The notes under the pieces were generated by a model, which saw only the letters and a list, made by a program, of their open reading frames with translations, did no database searches and was not told the origin of the DNA. A stretch of 64,000 nt of DNA from JAVKMO01 sp031539345 (GTDB lineage: Bacteria > Bacteroidota > Bacteroidia > Chitinophagales > Chitinophagaceae), in the NCBI GenBank assembly GCA_031539345.1, contig JAVKMO010000007.1, positions 124,001 to 188,000 of the forward strand, written 5' to 3'. Position 1 is the stretch's first letter. Every line of letters starts with the position of its first letter. The position numbers were made by a program, and so were the translations under genes. Positions 56,657-64,000 of this stretch are shown here, in pieces.

Positions 56657-58831
56657 ATGGATAATTCAAAAAAAGGGAAATGCCCTGTTATGCACGGCGG
56701 TAATACAGAAACAAGCAGTTCTGTAATGAATTGGTGGCCCAAAGCACTTAACCTTGACATTTTGCACCAACACGATGTGAAAACAAATCCATATGAAAAT
56801 GAATTTGACTATGCAAAAGAATTTGCAACACTCAACCTTGACGCCTTAAAAACAGACGTCAAAAAACTGATGACAGATAACCAAGATTGGTGGCCTGCAG
56901 ACTGGGGACATTATGGTGGATTAATGATTCGTATGGCTTGGCACTCAGCCGGCACTTACAGAATTGCAGACGGAAGAGGCGGAAGCAATACAGGCAATCA
57001 ACGATTTGCCCCACTGAATAGCTGGCCAGACAACGTCAATTTAGACAAGGCAAGAAGATTATTATGGCCGATCAAAAAAAAATATGGCAATAAAATTTCA
57101 TGGTCAGATTTATTCATTCTGGCTGGTAATATGGCGTATGAGTCAATGGGGTTCAAAACATTTGGATTTGCAGGTGGCAGACAAGACATTTGGCACCCAG
57201 AAAAAGACATTTATTGGGGTACAGAAAAGGGCTGGCTCGACAAAGAAAGATACGCACAAGCAGGCAATAGTGAGTCACTCGAAAACCCATTAGCGGCAGT
57301 TCAAATGGGGCTAATTTATGTTAATCCTGAAGGCGTTGATGGCAAACAAGACCCTTTAAAAACGGCTCAAGATATGCGTACAACATTTAAACGCATGGCA
57401 ATGAACGACGAAGAGACAGTGGCTTTAACCGCTGGCGGACACACAGTAGGAAAAGCACATGGTAATGGCAATGCAAATTTGCTTGGACAAAATCCTGAAG
57501 GTGCAGATGTTGAAACACAGGGCTTTGGTTGGCTCAACCCACATCAAAGTGGTCATGGCGAACATACAGTAACAAGCGGGCTTGAAGGTGCTTGGACAAC
57601 AACACCAGATAAATGGAATCATACGTATTTTCATCTTCTTTTAAATTATGAATGGAAATCTACCAAAAGCCCCGCAGGCGCATCACAGTGGGAACCTGTA
57701 AACATCAAAGAAGAAGACAAACCATTTGACGCCCATATAAAAGGAGTAAGAAAAAATCCAATGATGACTGACGCAGATATGGCACTCAAATTTGACCCTG
57801 CATACAAAACAATTTCTGAACGATTTTTTAAAGACCCAAAATATTTTGAAGACGTATTTGCTCGTGCATGGTTTAAATTAACCCACAGAGATTTAGGTCC
57901 TAAAAGCCGATACTTCGGTGCAGACGCTCCAAAAGAAGATTTGATTTGGCAAGACCCAATACCAAAAGTAAATTACACATTGAGCGAGGTTGAAATTGCA
58001 GACTTAAAAAGCAAACTCTTAAATAGCGGTTTAACAAACACAGAACTCATTTGTACGGCTTGGGATAGTGCAAGAACATTTAGAGGGTCTGATTTTAGAG
58101 GCGGTGCGAATGGTGCACGCATTCGCCTTGCCCCACAAAAAGATTGGGAAGGCAATGAACCACAACGCTTAAACAAAGTACTCAACAAACTCACCGAAAT
58201 CCAAAGCAACTTAACAAAAAAAGTAAGCCTTGCAGATTTAATCGTTTTAGGCGGAAGTGCCGCAGTAGAAAAAGCAGCACATGAAGCAGGCGTGAAAATT
58301 CAAGTTCCTTTTCTTGCAGGCAGAGGTGATGCAAGTGCAGAAATGACGGACGCAGAATCTTTTGCTGTCTTAGAACCCATTCACGATGGATATAGAAATT
58401 GGGCAAAACAATCTTATGCTGCAAAACCAGAAGAATTGCTTTTAGACAAAACACAACTTTTAGGATTAACGGCACGAGAAATGACCGTTCTCATTGGTGG
58501 TATGCGTGTATTAGGAACAAACTATGGCGGAACAAAACACGGCGTTTTTACAGACAAAGAAGGTGTATTAAGTAATGATTTTTTTGTACAGCTTACAGAC
58601 ATGAAATTTTCTTGGAAACCCATTGCAGAAAATCATTATCACCTTGTTGATAGAAAAACGGGACAAACAAAATGGACAGCCACACGCGTCGATTTAGTAT
58701 TAGGTTCTAATTCAATTTTACGTGCCTATTCAGAATTTTATGCCCAAGACGACAACAAAGAAAAATTTGTTAAAGACTTTGTTCAAGCATGGGTAAAAGT
58801 GATGAACGCAGACCGTTTTGATGTGAAATAA
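56657..58831 (+). CDS. katG: Bifunctional catalase-peroxidase
   Basis: 724 residues, two peroxidase-like halves. Distal heme pocket R92, W95, H96 (IRMAWHSAGT), proximal histidine in AGGHTVGKAHG, the Tyr and Met of the Met-Tyr-Trp cofactor in IYVNPEG and RMAMND, and the proximal Trp in GLEGAWTTTPDKW. Second half ends PLGSNS-like (VLGSNSILRAY). Complete. Followed at once by a double hairpin that should terminate it; no OxyR-type site is obvious upstream. Confidence 0.97.
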   Translation: MDNSKKGKCPVMHGGNTETSSSVMNWWPKALNLDILHQHDVKTNPYENEFDYAKEFATLNLDALKTDVKKLMTDNQDWWPADWGHYGGLMIRMAWHSAGTYRIADGRGGSNTGNQRFAPLNSWPDNVNLDKARRLLWPIKKKYGNKISWSDLFILAGNMAYESMGFKTFGFAGGRQDIWHPEKDIYWGTEKGWLDKERYAQAGNSESLENPLAAVQMGLIYVNPEGVDGKQDPLKTAQDMRTTFKRMAMNDEETVALTAGGHTVGKAHGNGNANLLGQNPEGADVETQGFGWLNPHQSGHGEHTVTSGLEGAWTTTPDKWNHTYFHLLLNYEWKSTKSPAGASQWEPVNIKEEDKPFDAHIKGVRKNPMMTDADMALKFDPAYKTISERFFKDPKYFEDVFARAWFKLTHRDLGPKSRYFGADAPKEDLIWQDPIPKVNYTLSEVEIADLKSKLLNSGLTNTELICTAWDSARTFRGSDFRGGANGARIRLAPQKDWEGNEPQRLNKVLNKLTEIQSNLTKKVSLADLIVLGGSAAVEKAAHEAGVKIQVPFLAGRGDASAEMTDAESFAVLEPIHDGYRNWAKQSYAAKPEELLLDKTQLLGLTAREMTVLIGGMRVLGTNYGGTKHGVFTDKEGVLSNDFFVQLTDMKFSWKPIAENHYHLVDRKTGQTKWTATRVDLVLGSNSILRAYSEFYAQDDNKEKFVKDFVQAWVKVMNADRFDVK

Positions 58832-58837
58832 TTTGGT

Positions 58838-58910
58838 TTACACGCAATCCATATTTTGCGTAAAAAATAAAAGGGATAGGAGCTTAAATCTTGGCTTCTA
58901 TCCCTTTTTT
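58838..58910. terminator. 73-bp double-hairpin repeat, copy 1 (terminator of katG)
   Basis: Two stems in a row: ACGCAA/TTGCGT, then AAAGGGATAG...AGC with GCT..CTATCCCTTT, followed by six Ts. The same element recurs at 60379-60451 at about 93 percent identity. It begins seven bases after the katG stop and serves as terminator; the two copies bracket the tandem repeats and the fic gene. Confidence 0.85.
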
Positions 58911-59050
58911 AATGACTTGTTTATTGTCATTTCATACTGCAGGGATAAAACTTAAAAGTTGTCTTGTTCTGAAATACGTTTACACTACCCCTAAGGGAAC
59001 TCGTTTGGAAGCCTGCCTACCATAACCGAGAATTATTTTTATTATTGCAT
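58911..59050. other. Non-coding spacer between katG terminator and tandem repeats
   Basis: No gene, hairpin or recognisable motif beyond a short TGAC/GTCA stem. It separates the first 73-bp repeat from the 70-bp tandem array. Confidence 0.5.
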
Positions 59051-59291
59051 CTCGTATCGTTTTGTTGCATCTTGTATCATTTATCCGTATTTCGCCATAT
59101 TTTACCACGTTTTATATCACCTTGTATCATTTTGTTGCATCTTGTATCATTTCTCCGTATTTCGCCATATTTTACCACGTTTTATATCACTTTGTATCAT
59201 TTTGTTGCATCTTGTATCATTTCTCCATATTTCTCCATATTTTACCACGTTTTATATCCCCTTGTATCATCTTGTTGCATCTTGTATTATC
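59051..59291. repeat. 70-bp tandem repeat array (3.4 copies)
   Basis: Units start at 59051, 59121, 59191 and 59261 (last one partial, about 31 bases). Each unit is itself made of related 10-mers such as CTTGTATCAT, TTTGTTGCAT, TTCGCCATAT, TTTACCACGT. Copies 1-2 differ by four bases; copy 3 has a few more. The 70-base period is not a multiple of three, and the open frames through the array (59045-59347 and 59062-59313) are by-products that repeat the same peptides in shifting frames. The array ends 30 bases before the fic start, so it forms its upstream region. Confidence 0.9.
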
Positions 59292-59321
59292 TTTTAAATT
59301 TCTATATAATTAACAAAATAA

Positions 59322-60365
59322 ATGGAGCATACTATCTTTACCTTTAAGCTCAAATTAGATTGGGATTTAATCTCTTTAATCAGTCAAATCGATCGATTTG
59401 ATGCGTCATGGACTTCGATTGAAAGGCAGGAAAAAAGAAGTTTAAAACACCTTAAATCTATCGCTACTGTAAGAAGTATTGGTTCATCTACAAGAATTGA
59501 AGGCTCTCAACTCACAGATGAAGAGGTGAACATCTTGCTTAAAAATATTGATATTACAAAACTTGAAGACCGAGATGAGCAAGAAGTAATCGGGTATTTT
59601 GACGCAATAGATATGATATGTGAGTCATATAATAACATCAATATAACCGAAGGAGATGTCAAAAATCTGCACAATATTTTAATGAAATATAGCACAAAAG
59701 ACGAATGGCATAAAGGAAAATACAAACAACAGAGCAATACTGTTGAAGCTACTTACGCAAACGGAACAACAAAAACGATATTTCAAACAACAGCCCCTGG
59801 CATTGAAACAGAATCTGCAATGCAAAACCTGTTCAACTGGTATAACGAAAAAAGTTCAATTCATCCAATCGTTAAATCTTGTATTTTGACTTATGAATTT
59901 TTAAGCATACATCCATTCCAAGATGGAAATGGGCGTTTGAGTAGATTACTATCATTATTATTACTTCTCAAAAATGGCTATAATTGGATCCAGTATATCA
60001 GTTTTGAACATGAAATTGAGAATAGAAAGCTTGAATATTACCGTGTATTAAGAACTTGTCAGGCTCAACGACCAAATGAAGATATCAGTGATTGGGTCAA
60101 TTTCTTTTTTGATGCGTTAAAAAATATTCAACAAATATTGATGCAAAAACTGCAAATTGGTCAAGGAGAAGGAAAAACCTTACTGCCACGTGAAGAACTT
60201 GTGGTTCGTTTTATACAAAATCATCCTGGTTGTAAATCAGGCGAAATTTCAAAAGGATTAGGCCTTTCAAGGATGATTATCATCCGACTGCTGTCAATTT
60301 TAATCGATAAAAACTTGATCGAAAAGCATGGTGCAGGTTCAAGTACACAATATAAAATTCTATAA
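59322..60365 (+). CDS. Fic family protein with C-terminal winged helix
   Basis: 347 residues. Inhibitory helix motif SSTRIEGS (S-x-x-x-E-G) at about 52-59, Fic core with HPFQDGNGRLSRLL at about 195-208, and a C-terminal winged-helix domain (LVVRFIQNHPGCKSGEISKGLGLSRMIIIRLLSIL). Fic enzymes usually AMPylate proteins; this N-terminal-helix class is auto-inhibited. A DNA-binding tail suggests autoregulation, perhaps through the tandem repeats just upstream. No separate antitoxin gene is seen. Bracketed by 73-bp repeats. Confidence 0.9.
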   Translation: MEHTIFTFKLKLDWDLISLISQIDRFDASWTSIERQEKRSLKHLKSIATVRSIGSSTRIEGSQLTDEEVNILLKNIDITKLEDRDEQEVIGYFDAIDMICESYNNINITEGDVKNLHNILMKYSTKDEWHKGKYKQQSNTVEATYANGTTKTIFQTTAPGIETESAMQNLFNWYNEKSSIHPIVKSCILTYEFLSIHPFQDGNGRLSRLLSLLLLLKNGYNWIQYISFEHEIENRKLEYYRVLRTCQAQRPNEDISDWVNFFFDALKNIQQILMQKLQIGQGEGKTLLPREELVVRFIQNHPGCKSGEISKGLGLSRMIIIRLLSILIDKNLIEKHGAGSSTQYKIL

Positions 60366-60378
60366 CGAAGTCTTACTG

Positions 60379-60451
60379 TTACACGCAACCAAATATTTTG
60401 CGTAAAAAATAAAAGGGATAGTAGCTTAAATTTTGGCTTCTATCCCTTTTT
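60379..60451. terminator. 73-bp double-hairpin repeat, copy 2
   Basis: Second copy of the element at 58838-58910, same orientation. It lies between convergent fic and the SPFH gene; the stem AAAGGGATAG/CTATCCCTTT with A- and T-rich flanks on both sides can terminate in both directions. Confidence 0.85.
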
Positions 60452-60473
60452 AAAGGACTCTTTGAAAATGTGA

Positions 60474-61379
60474 TTATTTCTTTTTGATAGATTGAAAGCC
60501 TTGCATTTGACGCATTGTTTTTTCAAAACCATCTGTGCTACCATCCATAAAAATAACATTGCCGTTACTATGTTCAGCAATATGTTTTAATCCATCTATC
60601 CATTGTACCATCGTCATATATCCAAAATCAATGCCTGCTTCTTTGAGTTTATGAGATGAATGCAATAAGCTATCTGCCATCAATTCTTCCGTTTTAGCCA
60701 CGGCTTCACCTTTAAGAATAATGCCTATTTTTTCTGCTTCGGCTTGTTTTTGTGCTTTAATCAACAAGGCTTCTCCTTCATTATAGGCAGCAAGTTTGAG
60801 ATTTTCGCTCGATACAACTTGAGCCATACTTCTCATAATGGCTTCATCAAACAAGATGTCATTGATTTGTAAATCAATCAGCATATAACCCCAGTCAGAA
60901 AGGTTTTTTTCTAATTGTGAAATCACTTCGTCTGCGATTTCGTGGCGAATACTCAACACCTCATTTTGTTTTTTTGTGGCAACAAACGCACGCACAGACG
61001 CTTCAATACTTCTAATTAAAGCCTGTGTAAAACCCGCCTCGTTTTCAAATTTAAAGGCTACTCGTTTCAAATTTTCTTCTGTTGTATTTTTAACTGCGTA
61101 AATCACAAGTGCTTTAAAATCTACGTTTGCTTGGTCTTTGGTTGTTGCGGTAAACTCAATTTCCATAGAAATGTTCTGAATGGAAATTCGTTTGAAGATA
61201 GATTCAGATAGCGGATTTTTAAAAGAAAAGCCCGCCCCTACTATTCTTTTATACTTACCAAAACAAGTAATCACAGCATGGCTGCCTTCTTTAACTGTAA
61301 AATAACACAGATAGACTAAAGCACATGAAAGTAGAATAATTAAGGCTGTTGCAATTTCAATGATGTTGATTGTATTCAT
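60474..61379 (-). CDS. SPFH/band 7 (stomatin-like) membrane protein
   Basis: 301 residues. One N-terminal membrane segment (about 7-27), then a band 7 domain (YFTVKEGSHAVITCFGKYKRIVGAGFSFKNPL at about 26-57, through RSIEASVRAFVATKKQNEVLS) and an Ala/Glu-rich coiled-coil region (about 195-235, KLAAYNEGEALLIKAQKQAEAEK). SPFH proteins form ring scaffolds in membranes and often pair with transporters or proteases. It lies downstream of the SulP gene by 52 bases, co-directional, suggesting one operon. Confidence 0.88.
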   Translation of the reverse strand: MNTINIIEIATALIILLSCALVYLCYFTVKEGSHAVITCFGKYKRIVGAGFSFKNPLSESIFKRISIQNISMEIEFTATTKDQANVDFKALVIYAVKNTTEENLKRVAFKFENEAGFTQALIRSIEASVRAFVATKKQNEVLSIRHEIADEVISQLEKNLSDWGYMLIDLQINDILFDEAIMRSMAQVVSSENLKLAAYNEGEALLIKAQKQAEAEKIGIILKGEAVAKTEELMADSLLHSSHKLKEAGIDFGYMTMVQWIDGLKHIAEHSNGNVIFMDGSTDGFEKTMRQMQGFQSIKKK

Positions 61380-61431
61380 TTTTATTGATTTAAAGTTTTA
61401 AAAAAAGTTGTCAATAGTTTTTGATTCATTT

Positions 61432-63147
61432 TTAATTTGGAAATTGAGAGGAATGGTGCTCGACAATTCGCCATGCGTTTTTATCTTTTTTACAGACAAA
61501 AGAAAACCGTGCAGGAACTTGAACTTCATGTCCTTTTTGATTGTAACGAAACGTGTAATCACCCGACTGAATAAATACATCTCCATATTGTCGAGTTTCA
61601 TAATTTCCAAACTCAACATTGAGGTCTTTGAGTTTAAATAAATGCTCAAAATAAGCCTCTACGGACATTTTATTTTTGCCCAATTTGTCAGCAAACGTCC
61701 CCCATAAAAGAGCATCATAATCGTAATGCCCTACCGTATTAAGCAAATTTTTAGATTGTAGAGAGTGTCCCCAATCACGTAAAAACTGCGTCAGCGATTT
61801 TTGGTCTGAAGGAAGTTTTCTAACTGTTCTATACCTTTTTCCTCCTGTAAGTTCATCGGTTTCGACTTTAATGTTTGATAATTGAAACGTGAGTTTTTCA
61901 TCGGCAAAGAGTTGCAAAAAATCTCTGATAATTTTCAGCGTTGGCGTATCATGGTGTTTGTAAATGATGTACGTAATCAATCCATGAATGGCTAATGCAA
62001 TCAATAAGCCTTCAAAAATGCCAAGTTTCCAAACAAAAATTCCACAAAACAGAGACAACATAAAAGCATATTTACCCTCAGATGCAACATGGAAAATTCC
62101 AGCAACCATTTTCCAACCAGAAAAAATCATCAGTACGGCTAAAGAAAACTCTGGCAGATATTCTAACAAGTTAGAATAAACAGCAAAAAAGAGTAATACC
62201 AAACCCGTAAACAAATTCGATAGCTTTGTTACAGCACCGGCTAAGGTGTTTGTTGTACTCTTTGCCAACCCGTCTAAGTTTGTCATGCCTCCAAAAAAAG
62301 TTCCCAACATATTGCTTAACCAAATGGCAAGCAAACTATTGTTGCTATTCGTTGGTCTTTTCAGAGGATCAATTTTTTCAATGGCAACATTGCTCATCAC
62401 TTGCTCTATCACATCTATAGTTCCTAACATTAAAGCAAACCCAACCATTTGTAATAAAATAATCGGATGGTGCAAGTCAAAGTTGGGCAAAGGCAAACCA
62501 AGCTGAAATGGCGTGTCTGCGATGTGCAACATGGGTACGGCAAATTGTTGAGCAAACAGCAGACTGACGATAATGGTAACGAGATACGGAATTGCTGGAC
62601 TTGTCTTACTGAATTTTTTAAATAAGTAAAGAAATAAACCGAAGCAAATAACCGACAGGGCAATGACTTGAACCATTTCATATGTAATGCCATGATGATG
62701 CGTCATGTCTCCTATTGTGGTATAAGTAAGAGGAAAAAATTTGAGCATAATTTTCATCCCAACACCCGCCAATAAGCCTTCTACCAAAAAACTGGGAACC
62801 ATTTTAAGGATGTATTTTTCGAGATGAAATTTCCAAACAATCATCTGAAAAAAAGATGTCATAAAAATAACAAACGGCATATTTTGCATACCAAAAGTAT
62901 GTATGCCCATGGCTAAAACTGGTGCCAATCCTGCGGCAATGCCAGGTGTACCGGTATAATTTCCAGGTTTTAAAAGCGAAGAAATAAAACTTACCAAACA
63001 CGCTAATATGACGGTATAAAGCCCTGTTTTAATTGGATATTCACTCATAAGGCAAATTCCTACCGAAAGAGGAATTGCCATAAGACCAGTAATTGTACCA
63101 GCCGTTGCATCTCTTCTAAAAGATGCAAAAATGTTTTTTTGAATCAT
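61432..63147 (-). CDS. SulP-type anion transporter with C-terminal CaMKII-association/NTF2-like domain
   Basis: 571 residues. Residues 1-397 are a SulP membrane domain: first segments RRDATAGTITGLMAIPLSVG and TGLYTVILAC, then GTPGIAAGLAPVLAMG, and the signature GGMTNLDGLAKSTTNTLAGAVTKLSNLFTG. A linker (398-450) leads to residues 451-571, which do not match a STAS domain but read as a DUF4440/CaMKII-association (NTF2-fold) domain: LLNTVGHYDYDALLWGTF, AYFEHLFKLK, YGDVFIQSGDYTF, PARFSFVCKKDKNAWRIVEHHSSQFP. SulP carries sulfate, bicarbonate or dicarboxylates; the substrate is not determined. No carbonic anhydrase gene is adjacent. Confidence 0.88.
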   Translation of the reverse strand: MIQKNIFASFRRDATAGTITGLMAIPLSVGICLMSEYPIKTGLYTVILACLVSFISSLLKPGNYTGTPGIAAGLAPVLAMGIHTFGMQNMPFVIFMTSFFQMIVWKFHLEKYILKMVPSFLVEGLLAGVGMKIMLKFFPLTYTTIGDMTHHHGITYEMVQVIALSVICFGLFLYLFKKFSKTSPAIPYLVTIIVSLLFAQQFAVPMLHIADTPFQLGLPLPNFDLHHPIILLQMVGFALMLGTIDVIEQVMSNVAIEKIDPLKRPTNSNNSLLAIWLSNMLGTFFGGMTNLDGLAKSTTNTLAGAVTKLSNLFTGLVLLFFAVYSNLLEYLPEFSLAVLMIFSGWKMVAGIFHVASEGKYAFMLSLFCGIFVWKLGIFEGLLIALAIHGLITYIIYKHHDTPTLKIIRDFLQLFADEKLTFQLSNIKVETDELTGGKRYRTVRKLPSDQKSLTQFLRDWGHSLQSKNLLNTVGHYDYDALLWGTFADKLGKNKMSVEAYFEHLFKLKDLNVEFGNYETRQYGDVFIQSGDYTFRYNQKGHEVQVPARFSFVCKKDKNAWRIVEHHSSQFPN

Positions 63148-63210
63148 TGTTTTAATTGTTTATGTCATACAATACAGAAAAACCTTCTTCAGGCTTTAAC
63201 GATATTTCAT

Positions 63211-63627
63211 TTATACAAACAATAATTCAAAGGGTATTTTAAGGGAGCAAAAAAGAATATAAAGTGGCGTTGTAGAACAATTACATTTTTTTATTGAGAT
63301 ATAATTATTTAAGTTGTTTATATGTTGAAAACAAGCTAATGCGTAAGTATGTGCTGAAGCAGTTTCATCGTTTTGGTCATCATCATCATTTTCATTCTCT
63401 TCAAATTCAATGATTTCAAAATTGTTTTTTTCATTCCAACAAGTAATCGATAATGAAGTTGGATTTTTATCAAATTTCGATTGAATGTTTTGATCGGTTA
63501 CATCATTGCGATTGGAAACAATTTGATTGGTATTAAAAGAAGAATACAGGTGAGTAAAAAATACGCCACAGAACGACATCAATACAATGCCGACAAAAAA
63601 CAATTTTATTTTTCTTCTACAAACCAT
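63211..63627 (-). CDS. Hypothetical small membrane protein with acidic C-terminal region
   Basis: 138 residues from the ATG at 63627. The frame opens further to 63765, but that part overlaps the end of nhaA and is unlikely to be used. Basic N-terminus (VCRRKIK) and one hydrophobic helix at about 9-28, then a Ser/Asn-rich stretch, a very acidic run (EENENDDDDQND, about 78-89) and four Cys in the last 50 residues. Not recognised. Lies between nhaA and the SulP gene on the same strand. Confidence 0.6.
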   Translation of the reverse strand: MVCRRKIKLFFVGIVLMSFCGVFFTHLYSSFNTNQIVSNRNDVTDQNIQSKFDKNPTSLSITCWNEKNNFEIIEFEENENDDDDQNDETASAHTYALACFQHINNLNNYISIKKCNCSTTPLYILFCSLKIPFELLFV

Positions 63628-63724
63628 ACGTACAAAGATACGCTTTATTGTAATTGGTTTAATGCTATTTTTTTTGTATGAGAACCTATTGATGATAATC
63701 GTGCCTGTTAATTGTTCCGCACGG

Positions 63725-64000
63725 CTATACTTTTTGTAACCATACATACCCAAAAACGCCAGCAAGAAAAGAAGATATCAGAATGGCAATTTTAGATTCT
63801 GTTATAGTTGCATCATTTGTAAAAGCAAGGAGCGTAATAAAAATAGACATTGTAAAACCAATGCCTCCAAGTAGTGCAATTCCTGTAAAATGTTTCCACG
63901 TAATGCCTTGAGGTAAAGCACAAAAACGAAATGCAACAGCAACAAAACTAAATAGTACAATGCCAAGCGGTTTGCCGATTAAAAGACCTGCAAAAATTCC
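63725..64000 (-). CDS. nhaA: Na+/H+ antiporter NhaA, C-terminal end (cut by window edge)
   Basis: 91 residues plus stop on the minus strand, open to the window end: GIFAGLLIGKPLGIVLFSFVAV, the LPQGITWKHF loop, then GIGFTMSIFITLLAF, and a final membrane segment ending YVWLQKV. These are the last two to three membrane helices of NhaA, which exchanges Na+ for H+. The beginning is outside the window. Confidence 0.9.
   Translation of the reverse strand, partial: GIFAGLLIGKPLGIVLFSFVAVAFRFCALPQGITWKHFTGIALLGGIGFTMSIFITLLAFTNDATITESKIAILISSFLAGVFGYVWLQKV

Noticed and set aside
57973..58475. Minus-strand open frames inside katG
   Set aside because: They are frame shadows of a complete, well-conserved katG.
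59045..59347. 100-residue plus-strand open frame (and 83-residue one at 59062-59313)
   Set aside because: Both lie in the 70-bp tandem repeats and encode the same Phe/Ile/Ser-rich peptides in shifting frames; the first also overlaps the fic start.
63628..63765. N-terminal extension of the small protein at 63211
   Set aside because: It begins with TTG and overlaps the nhaA 3' end in another frame; the internal ATG fits a membrane helix start better.

Overview
The window is a piece of an AT-rich chromosome from a member of the Bacteroidota, most likely a Chitinophagaceae/Chitinophagales-type organism. The evidence is the type IX secretion proteins (a PorV-like protein at 773-1966 and a PorP/SprF protein at 20025-21080), the short NuoG without a molybdopterin domain, the dcw gene order ending ftsQ-ftsA-ftsZ, weak ribosome binding sites, and lipoproteins with short C-terminal lipobox signals. 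I see no rRNA, tRNA, CRISPR array, prophage or intact insertion sequence.

Layout. 1-4744: end of bioA, porV, then on the minus strand lipB, a MATE exporter and a carboxypeptidase-regulatory-like exported protein. 4745-6039: a gene-poor island with two copies of a 75-bp nested palindrome flanking a truncated PIN toxin gene and a small intact downstream ORF, plus other hairpins and an interspersed repeat. 6040-12975: respiratory complex I genes nuoG-H-I-J-K-L-M; nuoA-F and nuoN are absent here. 13005-15814 (minus): MerC-domain protein, CorA transporter, 2-oxo-acid dehydrogenase E2. 15987-21446 (plus): dusB, lnt, a DUF1015 gene, PorP/SprF, rbfA.

21487-38139 (minus): the division and cell wall cluster in the order mraZ, rsmH, ftsL-like, ftsI, murE, mraY, murD, ftsW, murG-murC, ftsQ, ftsA, ftsZ, followed by a thioredoxin/DUF3738 protein coupled to ftsZ. 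MurG and MurC are one continuous 834-residue reading frame. MurE carries a DNPR-type motif, pointing to meso-diaminopimelate peptidoglycan, in line with dapF at 47194.

38578-56502: ordinary metabolic genes (trpD, pyrC, rsmI, dapF, arginase, a class III aminotransferase, sugar kinase, Gfo/Idh/MocA oxidoreductase) and envelope proteins (PstS-like lipoprotein, metallophosphoesterase, DUF1573, Bax inhibitor-1 family, a large FG-GAP/ASPIC lipoprotein). 56657-64000: katG, then a Fic-protein locus preceded by 70-bp tandem repeats and bracketed by 73-bp direct repeats, then on the minus strand an SPFH protein, a SulP transporter whose C-terminus is a CaMKII-association-like (NTF2-fold) domain instead of STAS, a small acidic membrane protein, and the end of nhaA.

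The parts most worth a second look are the MurG-MurC fusion, the SulP/NTF2-like fusion, the nested-palindrome island at the broken edge of the nuo operon, and the repeat-bracketed fic locus. Domain names come from motif recognition by eye; no database search was run.
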